From positions 1 to 64,000 of the forward strand of contig JALFNS010000008.1 of the NCBI GenBank assembly GCA_022773945.1: a stretch of DNA of 64,000 nt, given 5' to 3'. Each line of letters starts with the position of its first letter. Position 1 is the stretch's first letter. The notes beneath the pieces are model-generated. The model did no database searches. It was not told where the DNA came from and saw only the letters and a list, made by a program, of their open reading frames with translations. The stretch is from Clostridiales bacterium. GTDB lineage: Bacteria > Bacillota > Clostridia > Peptostreptococcales > Anaerovoracaceae. Below, one piece after another: positions 26,995 through 35,823 of the stretch. The position numbers and the translations under genes were made by a program.

Positions 26995-28480
26995 TATAAA
27001 AATATTACCCAAATCCATGAAGCTGGCGGTGCCTCTGGTGGTCATGCTTTTCGCCGAGGCCCTGTTCCTGCTTCTGGTGCTTGCTCTGGACGTTCTGCCC
27101 TTCAAGTACATCGTACTTCTGATTTCAGCACTGGCAATCGCCGACGCGGTGATTATCGCACTCTTCAACACACCTTCGAAGCGAGGGCTGAGGAGGCTGT
27201 CGGGACTCATAGTACTGGTGCTGGTTATGAATTTGCTTCTTGTGGGGGACTTCTACGTCTACAGCACTTACGATACCCTGAGCAAAATCAGCGGCAACAA
27301 AGCCACCTGGGAGTACTACTACGTGCTCGCTCTGGAGGGAGGAAGCTACGAGGAGATTGACGACATAGAGGGACAGACGATTCACGCGCCGGAGATGGAT
27401 TCCAAACAGCTTAATGAGGCCAAGGAGCGCCTGGTGACCAAGGAGTCGGTTTCATATGAGAACCATCCTGATTTCATGTCCGCGGCCAGAGAAATATTTG
27501 ACGAGGACGGCAACAAGCAGGATAATCTGGTTCTCCTGCCTAAGACCAACTACAAGCTGGTCTGCGAGAATGTCAAGGGATACAAGAAGAACACGAAGAT
27601 TCTCTATAAAATCAAGGTGAAGAAGAGATCAAACGACAACAGCAAGGCTGTCAACGTTACCGAGGATCCGTTCAATATACTTATCTCGGGAATGGACAAT
27701 TGGGGAACCATAGAGGAATCAAACCTGAGTGATGTTAACATGGTCATGACGGTGAACCCGGTTTCCAGAGAGATACTCCTGACTTCCATTCCTCGTGACA
27801 GCTACATACCGTTCCATTCCTACGGAATGAAGGACAAGCTGACACACACCGGTATCTACGGTGAGGAGGAGACGAAGCAGACTATTGAGGACTTTCTAGG
27901 TATCGATATAAACTACACCTTCAAGGTGAACTTCACCATGTTCTGCGAGGTTGTCGATGCCATCGGAGGAATAAGGGTCTACAACGATCAGGACTTCTAC
28001 TCACATCCGAAGGGCTGGCACTATAAGGAAGGTTGGCATAACATGGACGGCCACTACGCTCTCTGGTTCGCGAGGGAAAGAAAATCCTTCAAGGATGGAG
28101 ATATGCAGCGCAACAAGAACCAGCAGAAGGTTATGAAGGCGACCATCAAGAAGGTGACCAGCAGCAAGGTTATACTGACTAAGTATACGGACATACTCAA
28201 TGCTGTTGAGGACTATATGAGCACATCTCTGACAGATAAGGATATCAAGAAGCTGGTTAAGATGCAGCTGTCCGATATGAGGGGATGGGATATTAAAACG
28301 GCCAACGTGGTAGGGGCCACGGGCGGAGCTCCATGCTTCAGCATGGGCGGACAGCAGCTCTCCGTAGTATTTCCTAGCGAGGAGAGCGTGAATGAGGCCA
28401 AGGAAGCCATTCACGATGTCATGTATCCGGCCGAGAATGTGAAGGAGACGGATGGAGAGAATAAGGAGAAGAATAACTGA
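26978..28480 (+). CDS. LCP family protein with two membrane spans and an inserted domain
   Basis: This is a second cell-wall polymer ligase of about 500 residues. Start TTG 26978 is chosen by analogy with the next gene (a short basic segment before the first membrane helix) and GAAGG upstream; TTG 26942 and ATG 27017 are alternatives. Two or three hydrophobic spans are followed by an extra extracellular stretch of roughly 130 residues, then the LCP domain (NILISGMDNWG, SDVNMVMTVNP, TSIPRDSYIP). It shares the segment YNDQDFYSHPKGWHY with the next gene, so the two are close paralogs. The start overlaps the end of thrS, and its end overlaps the next gene by 29 bases. Confidence 0.85.
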   Translation: MRKINSIKILPKSMKLAVPLVVMLFAEALFLLLVLALDVLPFKYIVLLISALAIADAVIIALFNTPSKRGLRRLSGLIVLVLVMNLLLVGDFYVYSTYDTLSKISGNKATWEYYYVLALEGGSYEEIDDIEGQTIHAPEMDSKQLNEAKERLVTKESVSYENHPDFMSAAREIFDEDGNKQDNLVLLPKTNYKLVCENVKGYKKNTKILYKIKVKKRSNDNSKAVNVTEDPFNILISGMDNWGTIEESNLSDVNMVMTVNPVSREILLTSIPRDSYIPFHSYGMKDKLTHTGIYGEEETKQTIEDFLGIDINYTFKVNFTMFCEVVDAIGGIRVYNDQDFYSHPKGWHYKEGWHNMDGHYALWFARERKSFKDGDMQRNKNQQKVMKATIKKVTSSKVILTKYTDILNAVEDYMSTSLTDKDIKKLVKMQLSDMRGWDIKTANVVGATGGAPCFSMGGQQLSVVFPSEESVNEAKEAIHDVMYPAENVKETDGENKEKNN

Positions 28481-29585
28481 TATACTGCCGGGAAGCACGG
28501 GCGCATGGGTAATGGTTCTGGTAACGATTTTTCTGGAGCTGTGTCTCATATTCCTGCTTCTGGCACTGGATGTACTCCCCGGGTTATACCTGGGGATTGC
28601 AGCTGTTGTAATGGGCGGAATTGATGTTCTCATTCTGTTCCTCTTCAGCGGAAAAAAGAAAAAGAAGGGAAAACAGATAGCCGCATGGATTGTGAGCGGG
28701 ATCATGCTGGTGGTTATGGGCGCCGGGATATTCTATCTCTACAACACGCTGGACACCCTCAGTAAGATATCCGGAGGGGGTAGCAGCGACTATGACGGAG
28801 AGCCGTTCAATCTGCTCGTTTCAGGTATAGACAGCAGAGAGGACATAAGCGATGACTTCGCCAGGAGCGATGTGAACATGATAGTGACCGTCAACCCTCA
28901 GACGAAGACTATTCTTCTGACATCCATGCCGAGAGATTCATACGTTCCTCTCCACATGAACGGGGAGATGGACAAGCTCACCCATACAGGTGTCTACGGA
29001 ATAGATGAGACCATCAACACAATACAGGACTGGCTCAATGTGAAAATAGACTATTACGCCAGAGTTGACTTCAACATGTTCGTCAATCTGGTGGATGCCG
29101 TGGGAGGCGTCAGAGTCTACAACGATCAGGACTTCTATTCCCATCCGAAGGGCTGGCATTACACCAAAGGCTGGCACAATATGGAGGGACGCTACGCACT
29201 CTGGTTCGTCAGAGAGAGAAAATCCTTCGAGGACAAGGACGAGAAGAGAATCCGCAACCAGCAGAAGGTTGTCAAGGCTCTGATCAAGAAGATAACCAGC
29301 AGCAAGACTTTAATGATGAACTACACCGATATTCTGGGTGCAGTGGAAGCCAACATGGAGACGGATATGAGCAGGAGCGAGATATCCGGGCTTGCCAGAA
29401 TGCAGATAGCAGACATGTCACCGTGGACAATCAAACAGCAGTGTGTTGACGGAGAGGATGCGGAAATGGGCACGTGGAGCATGGGACCGAACAGACCGCT
29501 CTTCGTGTCGATACCTGATGAGGAGTCCGTTAAGAAAGTCACAACGACAATAAACAGGACCTTGAATCCGGGGGAGGAAGATTAG
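28452..29585 (+). CDS. LCP family protein
   Basis: This is the third cell-wall polymer ligase (377 residues). Three hydrophobic spans in the first 100 residues lead into an LCP domain with NLLVSGIDSRED, RSDVNMIVTVNP, TSMPRDSYVPL and FVRERKSFEDKDEKR. Compared with its upstream paralog it lacks the inserted extracellular stretch, so one probably arose from the other by duplication and insertion or deletion. A clear AAGGAGA site lies five to six bases before ATG 28452, inside the previous gene. LCP paralogs often differ in polymer specificity; three copies beside a glycan locus suggest at least two wall-linked polymers. Confidence 0.92.
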   Translation: MERIRRRITDILPGSTGAWVMVLVTIFLELCLIFLLLALDVLPGLYLGIAAVVMGGIDVLILFLFSGKKKKKGKQIAAWIVSGIMLVVMGAGIFYLYNTLDTLSKISGGGSSDYDGEPFNLLVSGIDSREDISDDFARSDVNMIVTVNPQTKTILLTSMPRDSYVPLHMNGEMDKLTHTGVYGIDETINTIQDWLNVKIDYYARVDFNMFVNLVDAVGGVRVYNDQDFYSHPKGWHYTKGWHNMEGRYALWFVRERKSFEDKDEKRIRNQQKVVKALIKKITSSKTLMMNYTDILGAVEANMETDMSRSEISGLARMQIADMSPWTIKQQCVDGEDAEMGTWSMGPNRPLFVSIPDEESVKKVTTTINRTLNPGEED

Positions 29586-29587
29586 AA

Positions 29588-30550
29588 TTGGACAACAAGA
29601 TATATGCAGCTATTGATAACAGGAAGGTTGCGATTATAGGATCCGGATATGTGGGAGCGTCCATAGCCTATGCTCTGACGATAAGAGATCTTGCCAGCGA
29701 GATAGTTCTTGTGGATTCCGATTCCAGGAAGGCCACGGGAGAGGCGCTGGATATACAGCACGGTATCCCGTATATGGGGACCTCCGCAGTACGGGCGGGA
29801 GATTATTCCGACTGCAAAAACTGCGACCTCATAATAATAACCGCAGGAAGAAACAGGCGTGTCGGGGAAGACCGGCTGGATATGATATCCGACAACATAG
29901 GAACAATCAGAGATGTTGTTGAGAACATCAGACCGTATTACACTCACGGCGTGATTCTGATGGTTTCCAACCCGGTGGATATTCTCACATACAAGTGCGC
30001 CCAGTGGATGGATCTTCCCAACGGCAAGGTCTTCGGAACGGGATGCATTCTGGACACATCCAGACTTGTGAGAAGCATAGCCAACTACACGAACCTGAAC
30101 ATAGAGGCAATCAAGTGCAATATCGTGGGAGAGCACGGTATGTCCCAGTTCCCGGTATGGAGCAGACTTTCCATAGCGGGAATACCTATGAACGAGTACT
30201 GCAGCAATGTGGGACTCCCCTGGGGAGAAGAGGAACGCGACCGGATATACAATCAGGTCAAGAACATGGGAGCGGAGATAATCGCAGACAAGGGCAAAAC
30301 CCACTACGGCATTGCCACCTGCGTGTGCTCTCTGGCCGATGCCGTGCTCAACCAGAGACTGACGGTGGCCCCCGTGTCATCACCCCTTCAGGGAGAATAC
30401 GGCATAGAGAATGTTTCACTGAGCATCCCGTCCATAGTGGGAGTTAACGGAGTTGAGCACCGTCTCGAGGAGAAGTGGACAAATGAGGAAATCGGCAGGC
30501 TCAGAGAGAGTGCTGACAAACTCAAGAGAGCCCTGAATGAATACAAATAA
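29588..30550 (+). CDS. Lactate/malate dehydrogenase-family 2-hydroxyacid dehydrogenase
   Basis: This 320-residue NAD-dependent enzyme has the LDH/MDH fold: GSGYVGASIAYAL for NAD, Asp43 at the end of the second strand (NAD rather than NADP), VSNPVDILTY, and the catalytic His in GEHGMS. Overall it looks like L-lactate dehydrogenase, but the substrate-specificity position that is Gln in LDH is Arg90 here (AGRNRRVGEDR), as in malate dehydrogenases, and the usual Asp or Glu after GEHG is Met. It may therefore prefer oxaloacetate or another 2-oxo acid with a second carboxylate. Start TTG 29588 follows GGGGAGGAAG. It sits between LCP and glycan genes. Confidence 0.85.
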   Translation: MDNKIYAAIDNRKVAIIGSGYVGASIAYALTIRDLASEIVLVDSDSRKATGEALDIQHGIPYMGTSAVRAGDYSDCKNCDLIIITAGRNRRVGEDRLDMISDNIGTIRDVVENIRPYYTHGVILMVSNPVDILTYKCAQWMDLPNGKVFGTGCILDTSRLVRSIANYTNLNIEAIKCNIVGEHGMSQFPVWSRLSIAGIPMNEYCSNVGLPWGEEERDRIYNQVKNMGAEIIADKGKTHYGIATCVCSLADAVLNQRLTVAPVSSPLQGEYGIENVSLSIPSIVGVNGVEHRLEEKWTNEEIGRLRESADKLKRALNEYK

Positions 30551-30568
30551 GGATTTGGAGAAGAACCC

Positions 30569-31888
30569 ATGGGATTCATACAGAAAGAATTCAAAAATGT
30601 AATGACACTTTATTATCTGCTGAAGCTGGACAAGAAGATTCCGACAGATAATAAGAAGATAAAGAAGAGACAGAACAAGAAGGTTCATAAGACCATGAAG
30701 GCCGCCTACAAGGTGCCTTATTACAGAGCCAAGTTCGATGAACTCGGACTTACGCCTGACGATTTTCACAGCGCTGAAGATCTGGCCAAATTCCCGATTA
30801 TGACCAGAGCAGACATGAGAGAATGGATGCAGGGTCTTATCGAAGAGGACCCTAGCCTTCTTGAAAAGTGCCAGGTTTACGGCACCAGCGGGTCATCGGG
30901 AGTACCGCTCAGATTTCTCCTCTCACAGAGAGAGACGGCCTGCATGAACGCCAGCTGGATCAGAGTTCTCATGTTCGCGGGACATAAGCCTCTCAGAGGC
31001 AAGATGCTCACATTCCTGACAACACATCAGAAGGTTGACCCTAAGAAAGGCGACTCATGGATTCAGAAGCTGGGACTAATGAGAAGAAAGATAGTGCCTG
31101 AGCATCTCTACGTGGGAGAGGGCATGAGAGACCTTATCAACCTTGTAAACGAAGAAAAGCCCGATACCATCTGCTTCAGAAAGAACGTGCTGGTAAGAAT
31201 GGCCGTTTATGCCAGAAACAACGGCATGAAGATCTGGAATCCTAAGGCCTACACGCCTGTGAGTGAGGCAGTCGACGAGATTACAAGAAAACTGCTTATC
31301 GAGACTTTCGGCCCGGGGCTCTTCGATGCCTACGGCTGCAACGAGACCGGCAACTGTGCGGTAAAACTGCCGGGAAGCGATGTTTTCTACGTATATAACG
31401 ATACACATGTGCTCAACGTCGTTGATGACGACGGCAATCTGGCCGATGAAGGCAGACTTATCGGAACGACTCTCTACAAGAAGGATTTCCCGATTATCAA
31501 CTATGAAATCGGTGATACGGCCACATCGGAGATGAGAGAGGGCGTTCGCTACATCAAGACGATTAAGGGCAGAATGAACGACCTGGTTAGACATGCCGAC
31601 GGAGCGGAAACCTCTGCTGCGGAGCTCTACAAGATCTTTCACGGCAGCAAGGGTGTTGCCCAGTTCAGATACGTACAGGACAAGATTGACGAACTGAGAA
31701 TAATAATGGTCAAGGATCCTTTGAATAAGACAGAAACAGAGGAGAGCATAGAAGCCTATATCACAGAGAAGATATTCAAGCTCTACGGACCTGACGAATA
31801 CAAGCTTAAATTTGAGTGGGTGGATGAGATTCCGCCTGATAAGAACGGTAAGATGAGATGCTTCATATGCAATGTAGATAAGAACTAG
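30569..31888 (+). CDS. CapK/PaaK-like adenylate-forming enzyme
   Basis: This 439-residue protein resembles phenylacetate-CoA ligases and the CapK group found in capsule loci. The phosphate-binding loop YGTSGSSGVPLRF is near residue 110, DAYGCNETGN near 255, and a C-terminal lid with a catalytic-type Lys (PDKNGKMR) closes the protein. The N-terminal 50 residues are rich in Lys and Tyr. It could activate an acyl group or amino acid as an adenylate or CoA ester for attachment to a sugar; its exact substrate is unknown. It starts after TTGGAGAAG and is the first of a compact run of genes through 37.1 kb that includes a 4-amino-sugar aminotransferase, making an N-acyl donor role attractive. Confidence 0.75.
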   Translation: MGFIQKEFKNVMTLYYLLKLDKKIPTDNKKIKKRQNKKVHKTMKAAYKVPYYRAKFDELGLTPDDFHSAEDLAKFPIMTRADMREWMQGLIEEDPSLLEKCQVYGTSGSSGVPLRFLLSQRETACMNASWIRVLMFAGHKPLRGKMLTFLTTHQKVDPKKGDSWIQKLGLMRRKIVPEHLYVGEGMRDLINLVNEEKPDTICFRKNVLVRMAVYARNNGMKIWNPKAYTPVSEAVDEITRKLLIETFGPGLFDAYGCNETGNCAVKLPGSDVFYVYNDTHVLNVVDDDGNLADEGRLIGTTLYKKDFPIINYEIGDTATSEMREGVRYIKTIKGRMNDLVRHADGAETSAAELYKIFHGSKGVAQFRYVQDKIDELRIIMVKDPLNKTETEESIEAYITEKIFKLYGPDEYKLKFEWVDEIPPDKNGKMRCFICNVDKN

Positions 31889-31901
31889 AGGAATAGATAA
31901 A

Positions 31902-33029
31902 ATGATTGATTTCAATGTGCCTCCTTTCACAGGACGTGAGACGGAGTATATTAAACAGGCTATAGACAACAGGAAGATCTGCGGAGACGGAGCCTTCACT
32001 AAGAAGTGCAACAAGTGGATAGAGGAGAATACAGGTACAACGAGAGCTCTGCTCACCACATCCTGCACTCAGGCTCTGGAGCTTGCTGCAATACTCTCGG
32101 ACATAGAGCCGGGTGATGAGGTGATTCTTCCTTCATACACCTTCGTTTCCACGGCAAATGCCTTTGTGATGAGAGGTGCTAAACTGGTGTTCGTGGATAT
32201 CAGACCGGACACTAAGAATATAGATGAGAAGCTTATTGAGGATGCTGTCACTCCGAAGACCAAAGTTATAGTGCCCGTTCACTACGCAGGCGTCGGGTGT
32301 GAAATGGACAGTATCATGGACATTGCACGCAGACACGGTCTGACGGTGGTTGAGGATGCGGCTCAGGGAGTTATGGCATCATACAAGGGCAAAGCGCTGG
32401 GAAGCATAGGTGATTACGGATGCTTCAGCTTCCATGAAACGAAGAACTACAGCATGGGAGAAGGCGGAGCCATTCTCATCAGAGATGAGAAGAAGGCGGA
32501 GGAAGCGGAAGTAATCCGTGAGAAGGGCACTGACAGAAGCAGATTCCTCAGAGGACAGGTTGACAAGTATTCATGGGTAAGCATGGGTTCATCCTATCTG
32601 CCCAGCGATATGAATGCGGCATATCTCATGGCTCAGCTTGAGGAGGCGGAGATCATCAATGAGGCGAGACTGGGAAGCTGGGAAATGTATCGTGAGCGAC
32701 TTCAGGTACTTGAGGACAGAGGAATACTGGAATTGCCGGTAATCCCCGAGGAGTGCAGTCACAACGCCCACATGTTCTATATAATGACGGGAAGTCTCGA
32801 AGAGAGAACCCGGCTTATACAGTTCCTGAAGCAGAGAGACGTGCAGGCGGTATTCCACTATGTGCCGCTTCACTCCTCGAAGGCGGGCGTCAAGTACGGC
32901 CGCTTCCACGGTGAGGATAAATATACGACGGATATCGCCGACAGACTTCTGAGACTTCCTATGTATTACGGACTGACAGAAGAAGATATAGACAAGGTGT
33001 GCGGGAGCATCAGAGATTTTTATGAGTAA
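31902..33029 (+). CDS. wecE: dTDP-4-amino-4,6-dideoxygalactose transaminase (WecE/RffA-like)
   Basis: This PLP enzyme of the DegT/DnrJ family (375 residues) very closely recalls E. coli WecE, which converts dTDP-4-oxo-6-deoxyglucose to dTDP-4-amino-4,6-dideoxygalactose. Shared blocks include PGDEVI-PSYTFVSTANAF, FVDIRPDT-NIDE, VIVPVHYAGV, VVEDAAQGVM and CFSFHETKNY, where Lys is the PLP lysine, and RGQVDKY. In this locus it pairs with rfbA, which makes the dTDP-glucose precursor; the needed dehydratase rfbB is not in the window. It ends overlapping the first of two small SMR-type transporter genes by eight bases, pointing to a shared pathway. Confidence 0.88.
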   Translation: MIDFNVPPFTGRETEYIKQAIDNRKICGDGAFTKKCNKWIEENTGTTRALLTTSCTQALELAAILSDIEPGDEVILPSYTFVSTANAFVMRGAKLVFVDIRPDTKNIDEKLIEDAVTPKTKVIVPVHYAGVGCEMDSIMDIARRHGLTVVEDAAQGVMASYKGKALGSIGDYGCFSFHETKNYSMGEGGAILIRDEKKAEEAEVIREKGTDRSRFLRGQVDKYSWVSMGSSYLPSDMNAAYLMAQLEEAEIINEARLGSWEMYRERLQVLEDRGILELPVIPEECSHNAHMFYIMTGSLEERTRLIQFLKQRDVQAVFHYVPLHSSKAGVKYGRFHGEDKYTTDIADRLLRLPMYYGLTEEDIDKVCGSIRDFYE

Positions 33030-33408
33030 GGGGAACAGTAAGAAAAAATATTACATACTTATGCACTGCGCCCTTTTCATGCTGTCCTTCAGCGGCGTAT
33101 TCGCCAAGCTGGCGGCACAGAGCGAATGGTTCACAGTGAAATGGGTTTTGCTGTACGGCATGATGTTCCTGATACTGGGAATCTATGCCCTGGTGTGGCA
33201 GCGCATTCTGAAGGGGCTGCCTCTGACGGTGGCCTTCTCCAATAAGGCGGTAACCCTCTTCTGGGGAATGGTATGGGGCGCCATCATTTTCGGTGAACAC
33301 ATCACACTGAGAATGATAATCGGTGCGGCCATAATATTCGCGGGAATAATAATAATCTCCACGGAGGAAACCGGTGAAGAGGAAGGAAAGGAGGCGCGCC
33401 TTGAATAG
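33022..33408 (+). CDS. SMR/EamA-type small membrane protein, subunit 1 (ArnE/ArnF-like)
   Basis: This small protein (128 residues) has four predicted membrane helices and a charged tail rich in Glu. It resembles the EamA/small-multidrug-resistance superfamily, including the two-subunit ArnE/ArnF flippase for undecaprenyl-phosphate-aminoarabinose. No conserved active Glu of drug exporters is obvious in helix 1. It overlaps the aminotransferase gene by eight bases and the second subunit by eight bases, so all three are translationally linked. A role in flipping an undecaprenyl-linked 4-amino sugar is inferred from context; simple drug efflux is the alternative. Confidence 0.65.
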   Translation: MSKGNSKKKYYILMHCALFMLSFSGVFAKLAAQSEWFTVKWVLLYGMMFLILGIYALVWQRILKGLPLTVAFSNKAVTLFWGMVWGAIIFGEHITLRMIIGAAIIFAGIIIISTEETGEEEGKEARLE

Positions 33409-33745
33409 CTTCTATTTCTACTGCGGAGTATTCATATTCGGAGTGCTCGTTTCAGCCTTTGCGCAGATAGCCTTGAAGAAGACGGCTGTCAAGGAGCACG
33501 ACTCAATAATCAAGGAGTATCTGAATGCGCCGGTAATATGTTCATATATAGTGTTTTTCATGGCTACGTTCTGCACCGTGTATGCATATAAGGGGATTCC
33601 CCTTTCGCTGGGACCGATTCTCGAATCCACCCAGTACATTTTTATCGGTGTGTTGAGCTATATATTTCTTAAGGAGAAGATTACGAAACGGAGAATGCTC
33701 GGAATCGGAGTGATTCTCTGCGGAGTGCTCGTCTGTTCATGCTGA
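33401..33745 (+). CDS. SMR/EamA-type small membrane protein, subunit 2 (ArnE/ArnF-like)
   Basis: The second SMR-like protein has 114 residues and four helices, with the C-terminal pattern [23 protein letters not shown] typical of EamA/SMR proteins (split by a turn). Start TTG 33401 is supported by AAAGGAGG six bases upstream; an upstream GTG at 33374 has no such site. The two proteins differ enough to form a heterodimer, as ArnE and ArnF do. The coding end overlaps the region of the rfbA ribosome site. The pair is best explained as a lipid-linked-sugar flippase for the glycan locus, but no direct residue evidence for substrate exists. Confidence 0.65.
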   Translation: MNSFYFYCGVFIFGVLVSAFAQIALKKTAVKEHDSIIKEYLNAPVICSYIVFFMATFCTVYAYKGIPLSLGPILESTQYIFIGVLSYIFLKEKITKRRMLGIGVILCGVLVCSC

Positions 33746-33759
33746 TTGAGGAGGAGAAG

Positions 33760-34623
33760 ATGAAGGGAATAGTATTAGCAGGGGGTAAGGGAACACGTCT
33801 CTATCCCATGACAAAGGCGGTATCCAAGCAGCTGCTGCCGATTTATGACAAGCCGCTTATTTATTATCCGATTTCGGTGCTTTTGCTGGCGGGAATCAGA
33901 GACATACTTATAATCTCGACGCCGGAGGATATCGGCAACTATGAGAAGCTGCTGGGTGACGGCAGCCGCATAGGCGTGAATTTCAGGTACAAAATCCAGG
34001 ATAAGCCTCGCGGCCTGGCGGATGCATTCATTCTGGGAGAGGAATTCATAGGCGACGACAAGGTCTGCCTGGTTTTGGGCGACAATGTGTTCTACGGACC
34101 TGACCTGACGGTAATTCTCGAAAACGCCATGAAGCAGGAAAAGGGCGCCACTGTATTCGGTTACCCTGTCAAGGACGCCAGAGCATTCGGCGTGGTCGAG
34201 TTTGACGAGAATGACAATGTAATATCTCTCGAGGAAAAACCGGAGAAGCCGAAATCAAACTATGCGGTTCCGGGACTCTATTTCTACGATAACGAAGTTG
34301 TGGAGATTGCCAAGAACGTGAAACCGTCTGCCAGAGGAGAACTGGAGATTACATCGGTGAACAATGAGTATCTTAAGAGGGGAACTCTCAAGGTGGCCAG
34401 AATGAAGAGGGGCATGGCATGGCTTGATACGGGCAATCCTGAAGGAATGCTCAAGGCTGCCGAGTTTGTTGAAGCGGTTCAGGCAAGACAGGGATTCTAC
34501 ATCGCCTGCCTGGAGGAAATCGCGTGGAGACGAGGTTTCATAGACGACAGTAAGCTTCGCGAGCTGGGTGAAGAGCTGAAGATGACAGAGTACGGCAGAT
34601 ACCTGCTGTCACTGCTGAAATAG
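33760..34623 (+). CDS. rfbA: Glucose-1-phosphate thymidylyltransferase
   Basis: RfbA (RmlA) makes dTDP-glucose from glucose-1-phosphate and dTTP. The 287-residue enzyme opens with the nucleotide loop [16 protein letters not shown] and has [25 protein letters not shown], and [14 protein letters not shown]. The start ATG 33760 follows GAGGAGGAG; an ATG 21 bases earlier is not preceded by a ribosome site. It supplies dTDP sugar for the WecE-like aminotransferase two genes upstream, and the phosphohexomutase at 21.2 kb could supply its substrate. rfbB, C and D are not present here, so the product could be used for 4-amino sugar and, if the others exist elsewhere, for rhamnose. Confidence 0.94.
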   Translation: MKGIVLAGGKGTRLYPMTKAVSKQLLPIYDKPLIYYPISVLLLAGIRDILIISTPEDIGNYEKLLGDGSRIGVNFRYKIQDKPRGLADAFILGEEFIGDDKVCLVLGDNVFYGPDLTVILENAMKQEKGATVFGYPVKDARAFGVVEFDENDNVISLEEKPEKPKSNYAVPGLYFYDNEVVEIAKNVKPSARGELEITSVNNEYLKRGTLKVARMKRGMAWLDTGNPEGMLKAAEFVEAVQARQGFYIACLEEIAWRRGFIDDSKLRELGEELKMTEYGRYLLSLLK

Positions 34624-34640
34624 ACAGGAAGGGGTAGGGA

Positions 34641-35819
34641 ATGAGAAAAATTACCGACTGGATTTATGCTGCGCTGATTGCCATCATGGGAGCGGGACTG
34701 ATCGAGTTCTTTCACCGTCAGGCCATACGCTATAACGGCAAGTATATATCCGACACAATAGTATATGCGCAAAATCTGGGAGACGTTAAGGAATGCAGGA
34801 TGGTAGCCTGGGTATTCAGCAAGCTGAATGCCCTGGACGATTCATATTATGCCATTGCGGTGTTCATGAGCCTCGTAGTGGTGGCGACGGTTGTTGCCGG
34901 ATATTTCTTCATATCCTTTTTCCTGGAGAGGTTAGACTGCCGGGTGGACAGATGGAAGGTTCAGCTGGCATCCTTCTGCATGCTCTTCTCGGGGCCTATT
35001 TATGTCCCGGGATTGCATCCTTACTTTTATTCCTACACCTGGCCCAAGTATGCATGGCACAGCCCGACGGAAATGGCCATGGTCCTGTTTTCGGTAATAG
35101 CCTTCCGGATATTTGTCAAAACATACGACAGCTATTTCGAGGAGATTCCGCTGAGGCGATGGCTGGGGCTGACGGTGCTCCTGTTTCTCAGTGCCTGGGC
35201 GAAACCGAATTTCATCTTCGCCTTCGCGCCTGTGCTGGCAGTTCTGCTGATTGCGGATCTGATAAGGAGAAGAGAATACAAGTTCATTCACAGACTCAGG
35301 AGGGTAATTCTCTTAGGCAGTTCAATCCTGCCTGCAGGAATATTCATACTGGTTCTTAATCACATTGAATTCTCAGGGAGTGAGGAAGGAGAAGGTATAG
35401 AGATTAGAGTGGGATATTTCCTGAGGAACATGGAACATCCGGAAATCGCTATATTCTTCAGTCTGGCCTTTGCGCTGCTGGTATTCATTGTTAACTTCAG
35501 GAAAATCCGCGATGTCGCCTATCAGGCTGCGGCAGGTGTGTTTCTGGCGGGAACTGCAGAATACCTGATTCTCGTAGAAGGCGGGAAAAGAATCAACCAC
35601 GGCAACTTCGGATGGGGAAGACAAGTGGGAGAGTATCTCCTCTTCGCCTTCGCCATAGTTATGTATATGAAAAACCTCCATGATAAGGAGTTTATGGCGG
35701 ATCGGCCGGCGCTCAGGCGCATATATCTGTGCGCGGGAGGACTGCTTCTGGCGGCCCATGTGATAAGCCAGCTTTATTATGTGCTCTGCCTGCTGAGAGG
35801 CGAGCTGTACAGAATGTGA
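34641..35819 (+). CDS. Multipass membrane protein of unknown function, possibly GT-C glycosyltransferase
   Basis: I do not recognise a specific family. The 392-residue protein has about nine to ten hydrophobic spans, a first extracellular loop with several charged residues (RYNGKYISDTIVYAQN), an aromatic-rich second loop (YVPGLHPYFYSYTWPKYAWH) and a conserved-looking SAWAKPNFIFAF segment. This layout, with acidic residues in the first outer loop, fits a lipid-phosphate-sugar-dependent GT-C transferase or an O-antigen-polymerase-like protein. A good ribosome site (GGAAGGGGTAGGG) precedes it, and it lies between rfbA and a Wzx-like flippase. Confidence 0.55.
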   Translation: MRKITDWIYAALIAIMGAGLIEFFHRQAIRYNGKYISDTIVYAQNLGDVKECRMVAWVFSKLNALDDSYYAIAVFMSLVVVATVVAGYFFISFFLERLDCRVDRWKVQLASFCMLFSGPIYVPGLHPYFYSYTWPKYAWHSPTEMAMVLFSVIAFRIFVKTYDSYFEEIPLRRWLGLTVLLFLSAWAKPNFIFAFAPVLAVLLIADLIRRREYKFIHRLRRVILLGSSILPAGIFILVLNHIEFSGSEEGEGIEIRVGYFLRNMEHPEIAIFFSLAFALLVFIVNFRKIRDVAYQAAAGVFLAGTAEYLILVEGGKRINHGNFGWGRQVGEYLLFAFAIVMYMKNLHDKEFMADRPALRRIYLCAGGLLLAAHVISQLYYVLCLLRGELYRM

Positions 35820-35823
35820 CAAT

